A stretch of 64,000 nucleotides of DNA from Lachnospira pectinoschiza. Its GTDB lineage: Bacteria; Bacillota; Clostridia; Lachnospirales; Lachnospiraceae. Numbering within the stretch: the first letter of the stretch is position 1; each line of letters starts with the position of its first letter. Below, one piece after another: positions 42,823 through 53,877 of this stretch. A program made the translations under genes and the position numbers. Under the pieces are notes generated by a model that worked only from the letters and a program-made list of their open reading frames with translations, was not told where the DNA came from and did not search any database. The stretch spans positions 62,001 through 126,000 of the forward strand of contig NZ_FNHZ01000005.1 of the NCBI RefSeq assembly GCF_900103815.1. The letters run 5' to 3'.

Positions 42823-43908
42823 ATGGATTTAGATGAACGTAAGGTAAAGATACTTAAGGCTATTATTAAGAATTATCTTGAGACTGGTGAGCCAGTTGGT
42901 TCAAGAACAATTTCTAAGCTTGAAGGTGTTAATTTAAGTTCAGCAACAATTCGTAATGAAATGGCTGACCTTGAAGAATTAGGCTATATAGTTCAGCCTC
43001 ATACATCAGCTGGTAGAATTCCTTCAGATAAGGGATACAGATTCTATGTTGATGACATGATGAAGCAGAGAGAATCAAGCGTTTCAAAGAGAGAAGCAAA
43101 AGTTTCTATTAAAGAAGCAGAGCTTGATAACATGAAGGAAAGCCTAGACGAACAGGTTGATAAAGTAGAAGAACTTTTACAGAATGTTGCTAAGGTATTA
43201 GCAAATCAAACTAATTACGCAACAATGGTTTCAACACCAAAGTTTAAGGGTAATAAGTTAAAGTTCATTCAGCTATCAAGTCTTGAGTCTAACAAGATTT
43301 TAGCAGTCTTAGTAATGGAAGGTAACCTAATTAGAAATAAGGTTATTAAGATAAGCGAAGATATCTCACAAGAGAATCTATTAAAGCTTAACATTTTACT
43401 AAATACTAGCTTAACAGGCTTAACCTTAGAAGAGATGAATCTTAGTATTATCTCTAAGATGGAATCTCAAGCAGCTGAACATTATAACCTGATTAAAGAA
43501 GTGCTTGCAGCAATCGTAGAGACAATTAGTAAAGCAGATAGTCTTAAGATTTACACTTCTGGTGCGACTAACATTTTCAAATATCCAGAGTTAAGCGATT
43601 CAGAGAAGGCAAGCGAACTAATATATGCCCTTGAAGAGAAGAATGATTTATCAAGTTTAGTACTTGATTCGGTAGAGGTTGTCGGAGATGAGAATCATGA
43701 AGATACAGGAATTCAGGTATATATTGGTGATGAAACCCCAGTACAATCTATGAAGGATTGCAGCGTTGTTACAGCAACCTACGAACTTTCAGATGGTTTA
43801 AAGGGTACCATAGGAATTATTGGTCCAAAGCGAATGGATTATGAGAAGGTGGTTGAGAATCTTCAGAACATAAGAAGTCAGCTGGACAATGTATTTAAAA
43901 AGACGTGA
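42823..43908 (+). CDS. hrcA: Heat-inducible transcription repressor HrcA
   Basis: The 361-residue repressor has an N-terminal winged helix (about 1-75, with LSSATIRNEMADLEELGYIVQPHTSAGRIPSDKGYRFYVD) that binds CIRCE and a GAF-like dimer domain (about 90-345). It represses class I heat-shock genes, and a perfect CIRCE stands just before it. A GTG six bases earlier is in frame but lies only a base or two behind AGGGG, so the ATG at 42823 is chosen. It is the first gene of the chaperone operon; grpE follows after 18 bp. Confidence 0.97.
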   Translation: MDLDERKVKILKAIIKNYLETGEPVGSRTISKLEGVNLSSATIRNEMADLEELGYIVQPHTSAGRIPSDKGYRFYVDDMMKQRESSVSKREAKVSIKEAELDNMKESLDEQVDKVEELLQNVAKVLANQTNYATMVSTPKFKGNKLKFIQLSSLESNKILAVLVMEGNLIRNKVIKISEDISQENLLKLNILLNTSLTGLTLEEMNLSIISKMESQAAEHYNLIKEVLAAIVETISKADSLKIYTSGATNIFKYPELSDSEKASELIYALEEKNDLSSLVLDSVEVVGDENHEDTGIQVYIGDETPVQSMKDCSVVTATYELSDGLKGTIGIIGPKRMDYEKVVENLQNIRSQLDNVFKKT

Positions 43909-43926
43909 TGAAAGGTTGGTTAATAA

Positions 43927-44541
43927 ATGTCTAAGAAGGAAATAAAGTCTAAGGCAGAAGAGGTAAAGAAGACAGAAGAAACTAGTGAGGCTAGCACAGA
44001 TACAGCAGCTAAGACAGAGGAAGCAGTCGAGGAAACAAAAGAAGCTAGTAAGGCTGAGGAAACAAAGACTGAGGAAGCTAGTGATTCTAAGGAAGCTAAG
44101 AAAGATCCTAAGGATTTAAAGATTGCTGAGCTTACAGATAGAGTTCAAAGACAGATGGCTGAATTTGATAATTTCAGAAAGCGTACTGAGAAAGAAAAGT
44201 CAGCAATGTTTGAGATGGGAGCTTCAGATATTATTAAGAAGTTACTTCCTGTTATAGATAATTTTGAAAGAGGTTTTAAGTCAGTTTCTGATGAGGAACT
44301 TGAAACACCATTCGCGAAGGGAATGGACATGGTTTACAAGCAGTTTTTAAAGCTACTTGAAGATGCAGATGTTAAGCCAATTGAAGCTGTTGGTAATGAA
44401 TTCAATCCTGATTTACACAACGCAGTAATGCATGTAGATGATGAATCAGTAGGTGAGAACATTATCGTAGAGGAGTTTGAAAAGGGCTATACATATAGAG
44501 ATTCAGTAATTAGACACAGCATGGTTAAGGTGGCTAACTAA
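43927..44541 (+). CDS. grpE: Nucleotide exchange factor GrpE
   Basis: The 204-residue protein has a long acidic, lysine-rich N-terminal part (about 1-60, repeats of Glu-Glu-Thr-Lys) that is mostly disordered, then a coiled coil (about 65-110) and the C-terminal beta domain (ADVKPIEAVGNEFNPDLHNAVMHV) that contacts DnaK. GrpE speeds release of ADP from DnaK. It is the second gene of the operon and precedes dnaK by 75 bp. Confidence 0.97.
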   Translation: MSKKEIKSKAEEVKKTEETSEASTDTAAKTEEAVEETKEASKAEETKTEEASDSKEAKKDPKDLKIAELTDRVQRQMAEFDNFRKRTEKEKSAMFEMGASDIIKKLLPVIDNFERGFKSVSDEELETPFAKGMDMVYKQFLKLLEDADVKPIEAVGNEFNPDLHNAVMHVDDESVGENIIVEEFEKGYTYRDSVIRHSMVKVAN

Positions 44542-44565
44542 GAGTCTTAAGATATAAGTTTATAA

Positions 44566-46503
<1,938 letters not shown>

Positions 46504-46560
46504 GAAAATTAATCTAGGAACTGCATAGCAGTTGTTACACTAGATAGCATAAATTATTTT

Positions 46561-46584
46561 GGGAGCCGATTTATCGGCTCCCTT
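46561..46584 (+). terminator. Hairpin between dnaK and dnaJ (weak terminator or processing site)
   Basis: GGGAGCCGAT and ATCGGCTCCC form a perfect ten-base stem with a two-base loop. Only TTAA follows, so termination should be partial; such hairpins also protect 3' ends of dnaK messages. Confidence 0.7.
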
Positions 46585-46644
46585 AAGTGCTAAATAACAT
46601 GTGCACAATAAACGAGTATAGATTATAAGTTTGAGGAAATTTAA

Positions 46645-47769
46645 ATGGCAGATAAACGAGATTATTATGAAGTCCTTGGCGTTTCTAGAGACGCTAGCGA
46701 GGCAGAATTAAAAAAAGCATATAGACAGCTTGCTAAGAAATATCATCCAGATATGCATCCAGGTGATGCCGAAGCAGAAGCTAAATTTAAAGAAGCCTCA
46801 GAGGCTTACGGCGTATTATCTGATGCTGACAAGAGAAGACAATATGATCAATTTGGTCATGCTGCCTTTGAAAATGGCGGCGCTGGTGCAGCAGGCGGAT
46901 TTGATTTCGACTTTAGCGACTTCGGTGACATTTTCGGAGATATCTTTGGCGGCATGTTTGGCGGCGGCGGTGGAAGTAGACGTAACAGCAATGGTCCACG
47001 TCGTGGCGCAGATGTAAGAATGGGAACAAGAATTACATTTGCAGAAGCAGTTAAAGGAACTAAGAAGCAGATTGAAGTTAATATTAAAGAGACATGTAGC
47101 TCATGTAACGGAACTGGTGCTAAGAAGGGTACAAGTCCTGAGACATGTAAGAAGTGTAACGGCCGTGGTCAGGTAACATACCAGCAGCAGTCACTCTTTG
47201 GTATGGTTCAGTCAGTAAGACCTTGTCCAGATTGTGGTGGAACAGGTAAGGTTATTAAGGAAAAGTGTCCAGACTGTAAGGGTACTGGTTACATTAATAC
47301 TAAGAAGACTATCGAAGTTACAATTCCAGCAGGTATTGATGACGGACAGGCTATTAGAATTTCTGGAAAGGGCGAGCCAGGTGTTAACGGCGGCCCAAGA
47401 GGAGATTTATTAGTTGTTGTTTCAGTATCTAAGGATCCTAACTTCATTAGAGATGGCTACGATGTTTTATCAGAAGTTAAGATTAGCTATCCTACAGCTG
47501 TTCTTGGTGGTGAAATCAAGGTTAAGACAGTTGATGGTGAAGTTCTATATGAGGTTAAGCCAGGAACTGCATCAGGCACTAGAGTTAGACTTCGTGGTAA
47601 GGGTATGCCAACTCTTCGTAATGAAAATGTACGTGGTGACGCATATATCGACCTAGTAGTTAATATCCCTACTCATTTAACTAAGGAGCAAAAAGATGCC
47701 CTTCTTGAATATGACAAGGCATTGACTGGCGAAGAACGTCCAACAAAGAAGAAAGGCTTATTTAAGTAA
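46645..47769 (+). CDS. dnaJ: Chaperone DnaJ (Hsp40)
   Basis: The 374-residue co-chaperone has the J domain (about 1-70) with the HPD motif in YHPDMHPG, a Gly/Phe-rich region (about 75-120), the zinc domain with four CxxCxGxG modules ([24 protein letters not shown] and CPDCKGTG) and the C-terminal substrate domains. It stimulates the ATPase of DnaK and presents unfolded proteins. The ATG at 46645 follows TTTGAGGAAATTTAA. It closes the hrcA operon and is followed by a strong terminator. Confidence 0.98.
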   Translation: MADKRDYYEVLGVSRDASEAELKKAYRQLAKKYHPDMHPGDAEAEAKFKEASEAYGVLSDADKRRQYDQFGHAAFENGGAGAAGGFDFDFSDFGDIFGDIFGGMFGGGGGSRRNSNGPRRGADVRMGTRITFAEAVKGTKKQIEVNIKETCSSCNGTGAKKGTSPETCKKCNGRGQVTYQQQSLFGMVQSVRPCPDCGGTGKVIKEKCPDCKGTGYINTKKTIEVTIPAGIDDGQAIRISGKGEPGVNGGPRGDLLVVVSVSKDPNFIRDGYDVLSEVKISYPTAVLGGEIKVKTVDGEVLYEVKPGTASGTRVRLRGKGMPTLRNENVRGDAYIDLVVNIPTHLTKEQKDALLEYDKALTGEERPTKKKGLFK

Positions 47770-47797
47770 GCTTTATAATTTATATATGAAATCTATT

Positions 47798-47834
47798 AAT
47801 CTCTCTAGCTAAATTTAGCTAGAGAGATTTTTTT
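47798..47834 (+). terminator. Terminator of the chaperone operon
   Basis: AATCTCTCTAGCT and AGCTAGAGAGATT form a 13-base perfect stem with a short AT loop, followed by a T tract. Confidence 0.9.
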
Positions 47835-47902
47835 ATGTGTATTTTATTTGTATAGTAAGAGAAAAGATTATATAATAATTTTAGATGAAAATAAAATTGT
47901 TT

Positions 47903-47963
47903 GAACGCAGTGCCACTGCGTTCATGAGGAAGTAGCGAAGCGGATTCCGAATGTCCGCTTTAC
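47903..47963. repeat. Dispersed palindromic repeat, short form
   Basis: Bases 47910-47963 are an exact reverse complement of 4130-4183 (54 of 54 bases). In this copy the GAACGCAGT and ACTGCGTTC arms (47903-47923) are adjacent and form a perfect hairpin with a three-base loop, whereas in the first copy they are separated by about 100 bp of further hairpins. The copy lies between dnaJ and the GH13 gene. Confidence 0.85.
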
Positions 47964-48010
47964 TTATGTGAGGACTCAAACTTAAATAAAATATTAGGGG
48001 GTTACTAACT

Positions 48011-49279
48011 ATGTGGGCTTATGAAAGTGTATTTTATCAGATTTTCCCCATAGGAATGCTTGGTGCACCAAGGGAAAATGATGATGTAGAAGCAGATTTT
48101 AAGGTAACTAATAGATTAGCAAAGATCGATGAGGATTGGCTTGATCATTTTGAAAAACTAGGGATCAATGCTATTTATTTTTCACCAATTTTTGAATCCG
48201 ATTCACATGGCTATAATACAAGGGATTATCGCCTTATAGACAGAAGACTAGGTACTAATAAGGATTTTACCGACTTAGTTAAAAGACTTCATGATAGAGG
48301 AATTAAGGTGGTTATAGACGGGGTCTTTAATCATGTAGGCAGAGGTTTCTTTGCCTTCCGTGATGTCATAAAAAATAGGGAGAATTCTAAATACAAGGAT
48401 TGGTTTAACATAAATTTTGGAGGAAATTCAGAGTTTAACGACGGTTTGTGGTATGAAGGCTGGGAAGGTTGTTATGACTTGGTAAAGCTTAATCTCTCAA
48501 ACGAAGAGGTTATAAACTATCTTCTAGAATCGGTAAAAATCTGGGTGGAGGATTTTGATATTGATGGAATTAGACTTGACGTGGCTTATTTACTTGATAG
48601 AAATTTTTTAAAGAGACTTAGAAGTTATACAGATGGTTTAAAGGCTGATTTCTTCTTATTAGGGGAGATTTTAGGTGGAGACTATAAAACTATAATGGCA
48701 GATGATATGTGCCACTCTGCAACTAATTACGAGTGTTATAAGGGTATTCATTCAAGTTTAAATAGCATGAATCTCTTTGAAATCATGCATTCCCTAAAAA
48801 GACAGTTTGGTCCGGAGGATTGGACTCTTTATAAGGGAAGACATTTGCTAAGCTTTATAGACAATCACGATGTTACAAGGGCGGCCTCAATTATTCAAAG
48901 ACCAGAGCATTTAAAGCTTATGTTTGCCTTTATCTTTACAATGCCTGGCATTCCTTGTATCTACTATGGAAGCGAGTGGGGCGCTAAGGGAGAGAAAAAC
49001 TACGGGGATTACGAATTAAGAGCGGCCTTTGATAAGCCGGAATTTAATGAGCTTACAGAATATATAGCAGAACTTGCTAAGTTTAAAACTAAGAGCAAAG
49101 CCCTAAACTACGGGGATTTCACTGATTTAATGATTACAAATAGGCAGTGTGCCTTTAAGAGAAGCTATGAAGGGGAGAGCGTTTTCATTTTCATAAATGC
49201 AGATGAAAATCCATACGAGTTTAACGTAGCGGGTGAGCACTTTACCCTAGAGCCTTTTGGCCTAAGGATACTTACATAA
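48011..49279 (+). CDS. Intracellular GH13 alpha-amylase-family glycosidase
   Basis: The 422-residue protein is a GH13 TIM-barrel enzyme with all four conserved regions: DGVFNH (103-108), GIRLD with nucleophile D190, general acid E219 (LLGEI), and FIDNHD with D287. It cleaves alpha-glucosidic bonds of maltodextrins, glycogen or similar sugars. No signal peptide is seen, so it acts in the cytoplasm. It is shorter than most GH13 enzymes and has no N-terminal carbohydrate-binding domain; it resembles small maltogenic or neopullulanase-like forms. Specific substrate cannot be given. Confidence 0.92.
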   Translation: MWAYESVFYQIFPIGMLGAPRENDDVEADFKVTNRLAKIDEDWLDHFEKLGINAIYFSPIFESDSHGYNTRDYRLIDRRLGTNKDFTDLVKRLHDRGIKVVIDGVFNHVGRGFFAFRDVIKNRENSKYKDWFNINFGGNSEFNDGLWYEGWEGCYDLVKLNLSNEEVINYLLESVKIWVEDFDIDGIRLDVAYLLDRNFLKRLRSYTDGLKADFFLLGEILGGDYKTIMADDMCHSATNYECYKGIHSSLNSMNLFEIMHSLKRQFGPEDWTLYKGRHLLSFIDNHDVTRAASIIQRPEHLKLMFAFIFTMPGIPCIYYGSEWGAKGEKNYGDYELRAAFDKPEFNELTEYIAELAKFKTKSKALNYGDFTDLMITNRQCAFKRSYEGESVFIFINADENPYEFNVAGEHFTLEPFGLRILT

Positions 49280-49321
49280 TTTACTTAAAAGAGAAAGTAG
49301 AAATTGATTGGGGGGATTTAT

Positions 49322-50650
49322 GTGAAGGAGAAGAATAAGAAAAACAATAAGAAAAGTAATAAGAAATTTTTACATCTAGGAACTGCTATAATATCTATTG
49401 GGCTTGTGTCATTACTAGCCCTAGTTTTAACTATTGGAGCCTTTGCCATTGAAGAGTCTAATGCTAGCAAGCATATAAAGGCTGGGGTTGTGGAAAATGT
49501 AGAGCTTGAGACGGAACAGGCTGTACCTCGCCTATTTTCACTAAAGGGGGAGGCTAGCCTAAACATTTCCCTGGGAGAAACATATATAGACCCAGGAGTT
49601 AAGGCATGGGACGAGTATTTAGGGGATATTTCTGAAAATGTATCTATTAGCTCTAATGTAGACAGCAGCCAGCTAGGTAGCTATGAGGTAAGCTATAGCC
49701 TTGAAGATGTAGACGGAAACACTTTAGAGCTTAGCCGCGTGGTAAATGTGGTGGATTTAGATGCTCCCGTAATTAGCCTTGCAGGAGATAGCATGGTTTA
49801 TTTAAAGCTTGGGGAGAGCTACACAGATCCAGGTTTTAGTGCAAGTGATAACTGCGATGGGGATTTAACTGCAAATGTGACTAGTACTAACAACCTAGAT
49901 ACAAGTAAAATAGGCGTTTATAACATCAATTATTCTGTTACAGATTCCTCTAATAATACGGGCACTGCCACAAGAAAAATATTTGTTTATCAGCAGCAAA
50001 CTCTAGAACAGACAAGGAATCCGGGAGATAAGGTGGTTTATCTAACCTTTGATGATGGACCTTATAAGTATACTTCTAGGCTTCTTGATATTTTAGATAA
50101 GTACAATGTAAAGGTAACATTTTTTGTAACCAATCAATATCCGTCTTATCAGTATTTAATAGGGGAAGAGGCAAGACGAGGTCACACTGTTGCAATCCAT
50201 TCCTACTCCCATAAATACTCTGAAATATACTCAAGCGAGGAAGCCTACATTAATGACCTAAATGCTATGCGAGAGATTATCATTAATCAAACAGGCGTTG
50301 CACCAGCCATTATTCGCTTTCCAGGAGGTACGGATAATACTGTAAGTAGGCATTATAATATAGGCATCATGTCTAGACTTACAAGCGTAGTTACCAATAT
50401 GGGCTATAGATATTGCGACTGGAGCGTTTCTTCAGGAGATGCCTGTGGCGAACAGTCAAGGGATGCGGTTTATAATAATGTTACAACAGGAATTGCCGAT
50501 AGAAATGTGTCAGTGGTTTTACAGCATGATATTAAGAGCTTTAGCGTAGATGCTGTGGAAGATATAATTGTTTGGGGCTTGGCAAATGGCTACACCTTCC
50601 TTCCACTTGATACGAGCTCGCCTATGGTTCATGCAAGCCCAGCTAATTAA
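49322..50650 (+). CDS. Secreted polysaccharide deacetylase with two Ig-like domains
   Basis: The 442-residue protein has a lysine-rich N-terminus and a membrane anchor or signal segment (about 16-42), two DUF5011-type Ig-like domains (about 68-145 and 152-222, each with the phrase LGE-YxDPG), and a NodB deacetylase domain (about 240-430) with YLTFDDGP, the histidine pair in HSYSH, and RFPGG. It removes acetyl groups from a wall polysaccharide, probably peptidoglycan GlcNAc. Two short in-frame starts lie upstream, but the GGGGGG site stands before the GTG at 49322, so a GTG start is used. The capA-like gene follows after 77 bp. Confidence 0.9.
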   Translation: MKEKNKKNNKKSNKKFLHLGTAIISIGLVSLLALVLTIGAFAIEESNASKHIKAGVVENVELETEQAVPRLFSLKGEASLNISLGETYIDPGVKAWDEYLGDISENVSISSNVDSSQLGSYEVSYSLEDVDGNTLELSRVVNVVDLDAPVISLAGDSMVYLKLGESYTDPGFSASDNCDGDLTANVTSTNNLDTSKIGVYNINYSVTDSSNNTGTATRKIFVYQQQTLEQTRNPGDKVVYLTFDDGPYKYTSRLLDILDKYNVKVTFFVTNQYPSYQYLIGEEARRGHTVAIHSYSHKYSEIYSSEEAYINDLNAMREIIINQTGVAPAIIRFPGGTDNTVSRHYNIGIMSRLTSVVTNMGYRYCDWSVSSGDACGEQSRDAVYNNVTTGIADRNVSVVLQHDIKSFSVDAVEDIIVWGLANGYTFLPLDTSSPMVHASPAN

Positions 50651-50727
50651 CTCCTCATTGATTTAATGTTAAAGTTTTTGTAAAATACTTATGTATATAA
50701 AATTTTACATTAAAGAGGGAGTTACAA

Positions 50728-51927
50728 ATGTTATTTAAGAAACTATTAAAGCAAGTGACTGCCATTAGTTTAATGGCAGTCCTTTTTTGTTTGTCACTAA
50801 CAGCATGCGCAGACAAAACAAAGGAAGAAACTAATGAAACAAGCCTTGAGACAGAGGCTACAACAGAAGAAACAACTGAGGCAGAGCCTAGTGAAATCAG
50901 TTTAATCATGGTGGGGGATATTTTACTTCACGATAGGATTGAAGAATATAGCCTTCAGGAAAACGGTCAATATGATTATTCTGCAATTTTTGAAAATGAA
51001 AAAGAGTCCATTCAGGCAGCTGACCTAAGCCTAGTTAATCAAGAGGTTATTATTGGCGGCGAGGATCTTGGAGTTTCAGGCTACCCTGCCTTTAACTGCT
51101 CTTATAATTTGGCTACAAACCTAGTAAATTCAGGTTTTAATGTTATCCTACATGCAACAAATCATGCCCTTGATAAGGGTAAGACAGGACTTTTAAATTG
51201 CCTTCACAATTGGCAGACAAATTATCCGGATGTGGCTGTTCTTGGTATTAATGAAAGTCAGGAAGAAAGAGATAACATCTATGTTTACGAGCAGGATGGC
51301 ATGAAGATAGCTATTCTTAATTATACTTACGGAACTAATGGCATTTCCCTTCCATCAGACATGCCTTATGCAGTAAATATGCTTGAGGAAGATGCAGTGG
51401 TTTCAGATATAAAGAAGGCTAAGGAGCTAGCTGACTTTGTAATTGTTTGCCCCCACTGGGGAACAGAATATTTGCTTGAAACAGATAGCTTACAAAAGAA
51501 GTGGACTAAGATTTTCCTTGAAAATGATGTCGACCTCGTAATTGGAACACATCCACATGTTATTGAGCCAATTGAAATGTTAACTAATGAAACTACAGGT
51601 CATCAAATGCTTGTATATTACTCACTAGGTAACTTTGTAAACTGGACTTCATCAAGTGGAACTGGCATTGCCAATAGAATGCTTGGGGGCATGGCAGAGG
51701 TAACCCTTGCAAGGGATGATAATGGTGATGTAGTAATTAAGGATTATGGAGTTAAAGCAGTGGTATCCCACGTTACATCTAAGCTTAACGGAATTACGGT
51801 TTATGACCTAGCAGATTACACAGAGGAACTTGCTAGTGAAAATGAAATCGTAAAACAGGATGCAACATTTTCAAAGGAATATATCACAAGCTTGGCAAAT
51901 CAGGTTTGGGGCGATTTGTGGCATTAA
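50728..51927 (+). CDS. CapA-family lipoprotein (poly-gamma-glutamate synthesis type)
   Basis: The 399-residue protein has a signal peptide with lipobox LTAC, giving a lipid-anchored cysteine (about residue 26), an acidic Thr/Glu linker (about 30-55) and a CapA metallophosphatase-fold domain (about 57-340) with VGDILLHD, HATNHALDKG, CPHWGTEY and GTHPHVIEP. CapA proteins take part in poly-gamma-glutamate capsule formation, but many members are of unknown function, and no capB or capC is nearby. The signal-peptide codons contain a terminator-like hairpin. It follows the deacetylase on the same strand, so both may belong to surface polymer handling. Confidence 0.9.
   Translation: MLFKKLLKQVTAISLMAVLFCLSLTACADKTKEETNETSLETEATTEETTEAEPSEISLIMVGDILLHDRIEEYSLQENGQYDYSAIFENEKESIQAADLSLVNQEVIIGGEDLGVSGYPAFNCSYNLATNLVNSGFNVILHATNHALDKGKTGLLNCLHNWQTNYPDVAVLGINESQEERDNIYVYEQDGMKIAILNYTYGTNGISLPSDMPYAVNMLEEDAVVSDIKKAKELADFVIVCPHWGTEYLLETDSLQKKWTKIFLENDVDLVIGTHPHVIEPIEMLTNETTGHQMLVYYSLGNFVNWTSSSGTGIANRMLGGMAEVTLARDDNGDVVIKDYGVKAVVSHVTSKLNGITVYDLADYTEELASENEIVKQDATFSKEYITSLANQVWGDLWH
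50757..50788 (+). terminator. Terminator-like hairpin inside the capA-like coding region
   Basis: GACTGCCATTA and TAATGGCAGTC form a perfect 11-base stem with a three-base loop, followed by CTTTTTT. It lies at codons 10-20 of the gene. It has all parts of an intrinsic terminator, so it may attenuate transcription unless ribosomes cover it. Confidence 0.6.
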
Positions 51928-51952
51928 AAAAATCTTTTTTAAGGAGCATTTA

Positions 51953-52165
51953 ATGGCAGGTTTAATTAATGAAAATTTTGAAGAAGAAAAAGCTATTAAT
52001 AAACTAATTGTACTTAATTATAAAAATATAAAATCTCTAGATATAGCAGAACGTAGAAAACTACTTGAAAAATATTTTTTTAATGAAACAGGAAAAAGTT
52101 GGAATGTTCCAGATGATATATCAGAAAAACTCATACAATTACGTTTAGAAGAATTAAAAAAGTAA
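51953..52165 (+). CDS. Small hypothetical protein (70 aa)
   Basis: I do not recognise a family. The 70-residue protein is charged and helical (KAINKLIVLNYKNIKSLDIAERRKLLEKYFFN), without signal peptide or membrane segment. The ATG at 51953 is six bases after AAGGAG and 26 bases after the capA-like stop, so it belongs to the same transcript. An open frame of 101 codons starts earlier but overlaps capA and lacks a ribosome site. A terminator follows directly. Function is unknown. Confidence 0.6.
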   Translation: MAGLINENFEEEKAINKLIVLNYKNIKSLDIAERRKLLEKYFFNETGKSWNVPDDISEKLIQLRLEELKK

Positions 52166-52176
52166 AAGAAGATAAA

Positions 52177-52218
52177 AAATCTCTTCTAACTGGATTATCC
52201 AGTAGAAGAGATTTTATT
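52177..52218. terminator. Bidirectional terminator between the small gene and the MATE gene
   Basis: AAATCTCTTCTA and its complement form a long stem that continues into CTGGAT/ATCCAG around a one-base loop, flanked by A and T tracts on both sides, so it serves both convergent genes. Confidence 0.88.
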
Positions 52219-52229
52219 TTTTATAAAAT

Positions 52230-53633
52230 TTATGTCAAATGCTCTTTAAAATAAGTTTTTTCATTCATATCAAAGCTGGAATTATGGCTATTTGCCTTTG
52301 AATCTTCTTTAAAACTAATCTTCTTATAAGAATGAATAAAGTAAGCAATTTCAGCCACTCCCGTAATTACAAAGGAGAATGGGTAGAGTAGGTAAAGGGA
52401 TGGGATTGTACCAATAATGGCAAATACTGTCTTTACCCATAAAACTCTAAATACACAAGCACCCATGATTACAATAAATGTAGGCACTGCAGTTTTATGA
52501 ATTGCTCTTGAAGCAGCAATAGTACAGTCCATAAGGGCTGATAGGAAATAACAAAGAGCCATGATGTTTAGTCTCTTTAGACCTGCATCAATAACGGCTG
52601 GCTCTGATGAGAAGAAGGATAAAAACTCTCTACCAAAGGTAAGTAAGAGGCTTCCCATTAGTAGGCCAAGTCCCATGGATAAAAAGAGACTTGTTAAGTA
52701 ACTTGTTCTCATTCTTTTCTTATCTCTTGCACCGAAGTTCTGACCTATAAAGGTTGCACCTGCGGTATTAAAAGCTGCCATACTTTCAAAAATAATGCTA
52801 TCGGCATTAGTGGCAGCAGAATTACCTGCAACTAAAGTTGCATCAAAGCTATTAACACCGGCCTGTACAAAGAGGTTTGCAAAATGGAAAACCGCACTTT
52901 GAAAGCCTGATAAAATTCCTAACTTAGTAATAGTAGGAACCTTTGATTTTGTAATTCTTATCTTCTTAATTTCCAACTTAAAATCCTGCTTTTCTTTAAG
53001 CATTGTAATAATGATCATAACTGCAAGTAGATACTGTGAAATAACACTTGCAAGGGCAACACCTGCCACACTTAAATGGCAAATAATTACAAAAAATAAA
53101 TTTAGAATTATATTTACCACACCACTAATAGTTAAGAAATAAAGTGGCTTCTTTGTGTTACCTGCTGCGGATAGGATTGCATTTCCCCAATTATAAATAC
53201 CAAGGGCTGGCATACCTATGGAACAGATTCGTGCATAAATAATGGCACCTTCAATTAATTCATCCTTAGTTCCTAAAAGTTTTAAGATAATTGGTGAAAA
53301 GAAAATTCCTATAAGTAGGATAATTACACCTTCTAAAAAACTAATAATAATACTTGTATGTACTGTCTCTGATAATTCTTTTTTATTCTTGGCTCCGATA
53401 TGTAGGGCAGTAAGTACATTTATACTTCCGCTCATTCCAATAATAAAGGCAAGAAAGAGCTGGACTAAAATTACTGATGAGCCAACACTTCCTAAAGCAT
53501 TAGAGCCTGCAAATCTTCCAACTACCGCCACGTCGCATAGGTTAAATAGCACCTGCAACAAATTAGTAAACACCAAAGGTATACTAAAGAGTAGCATCTG
53601 CGGCAGAATCGGACCTTTCGTAAAATTCTTCAT
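52230..53633 (-). CDS. MATE-family efflux transporter
   Basis: The 467-residue protein has about 12 predicted membrane segments and the two MATE repeats, with the start GPILPQMLLFSIPLVFTNLLQVLFN and the early CDVAVVGRFAGSNALGSVGSS sequence, followed by GSINVLTALHIGAKN. MATE proteins export drugs or metabolites in exchange for Na+ or H+. The hydrophilic N- and C-terminal ends are short. The substrate cannot be read from sequence. It stands alone on the minus strand with its own AAAGGA site; no regulator is adjacent. Confidence 0.93.
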   Translation of the reverse strand: MKNFTKGPILPQMLLFSIPLVFTNLLQVLFNLCDVAVVGRFAGSNALGSVGSSVILVQLFLAFIIGMSGSINVLTALHIGAKNKKELSETVHTSIIISFLEGVIILLIGIFFSPIILKLLGTKDELIEGAIIYARICSIGMPALGIYNWGNAILSAAGNTKKPLYFLTISGVVNIILNLFFVIICHLSVAGVALASVISQYLLAVMIIITMLKEKQDFKLEIKKIRITKSKVPTITKLGILSGFQSAVFHFANLFVQAGVNSFDATLVAGNSAATNADSIIFESMAAFNTAGATFIGQNFGARDKKRMRTSYLTSLFLSMGLGLLMGSLLLTFGREFLSFFSSEPAVIDAGLKRLNIMALCYFLSALMDCTIAASRAIHKTAVPTFIVIMGACVFRVLWVKTVFAIIGTIPSLYLLYPFSFVITGVAEIAYFIHSYKKISFKEDSKANSHNSSFDMNEKTYFKEHLT

Positions 53634-53877
53634 TTTCTCAATCCTTTAACAAATATATTCTCTCAAATCGTTTGATACTATATCATTAGAAATATAGCTA
53701 TATCAAGCCAACGCTTTAATGCGAAAAAGATAGGAAATAACACATTTTTTAACTAATATGAAAGTCCTTAAAGTTCCCAAAGTCGGCTTTACAAATAGCC
53801 AAGAATTTATTATTATAAAGATTGTGTTTTATGACTTATATTAGATGAGTTAAATAGGTAGAAAGAGGTAACTAATC

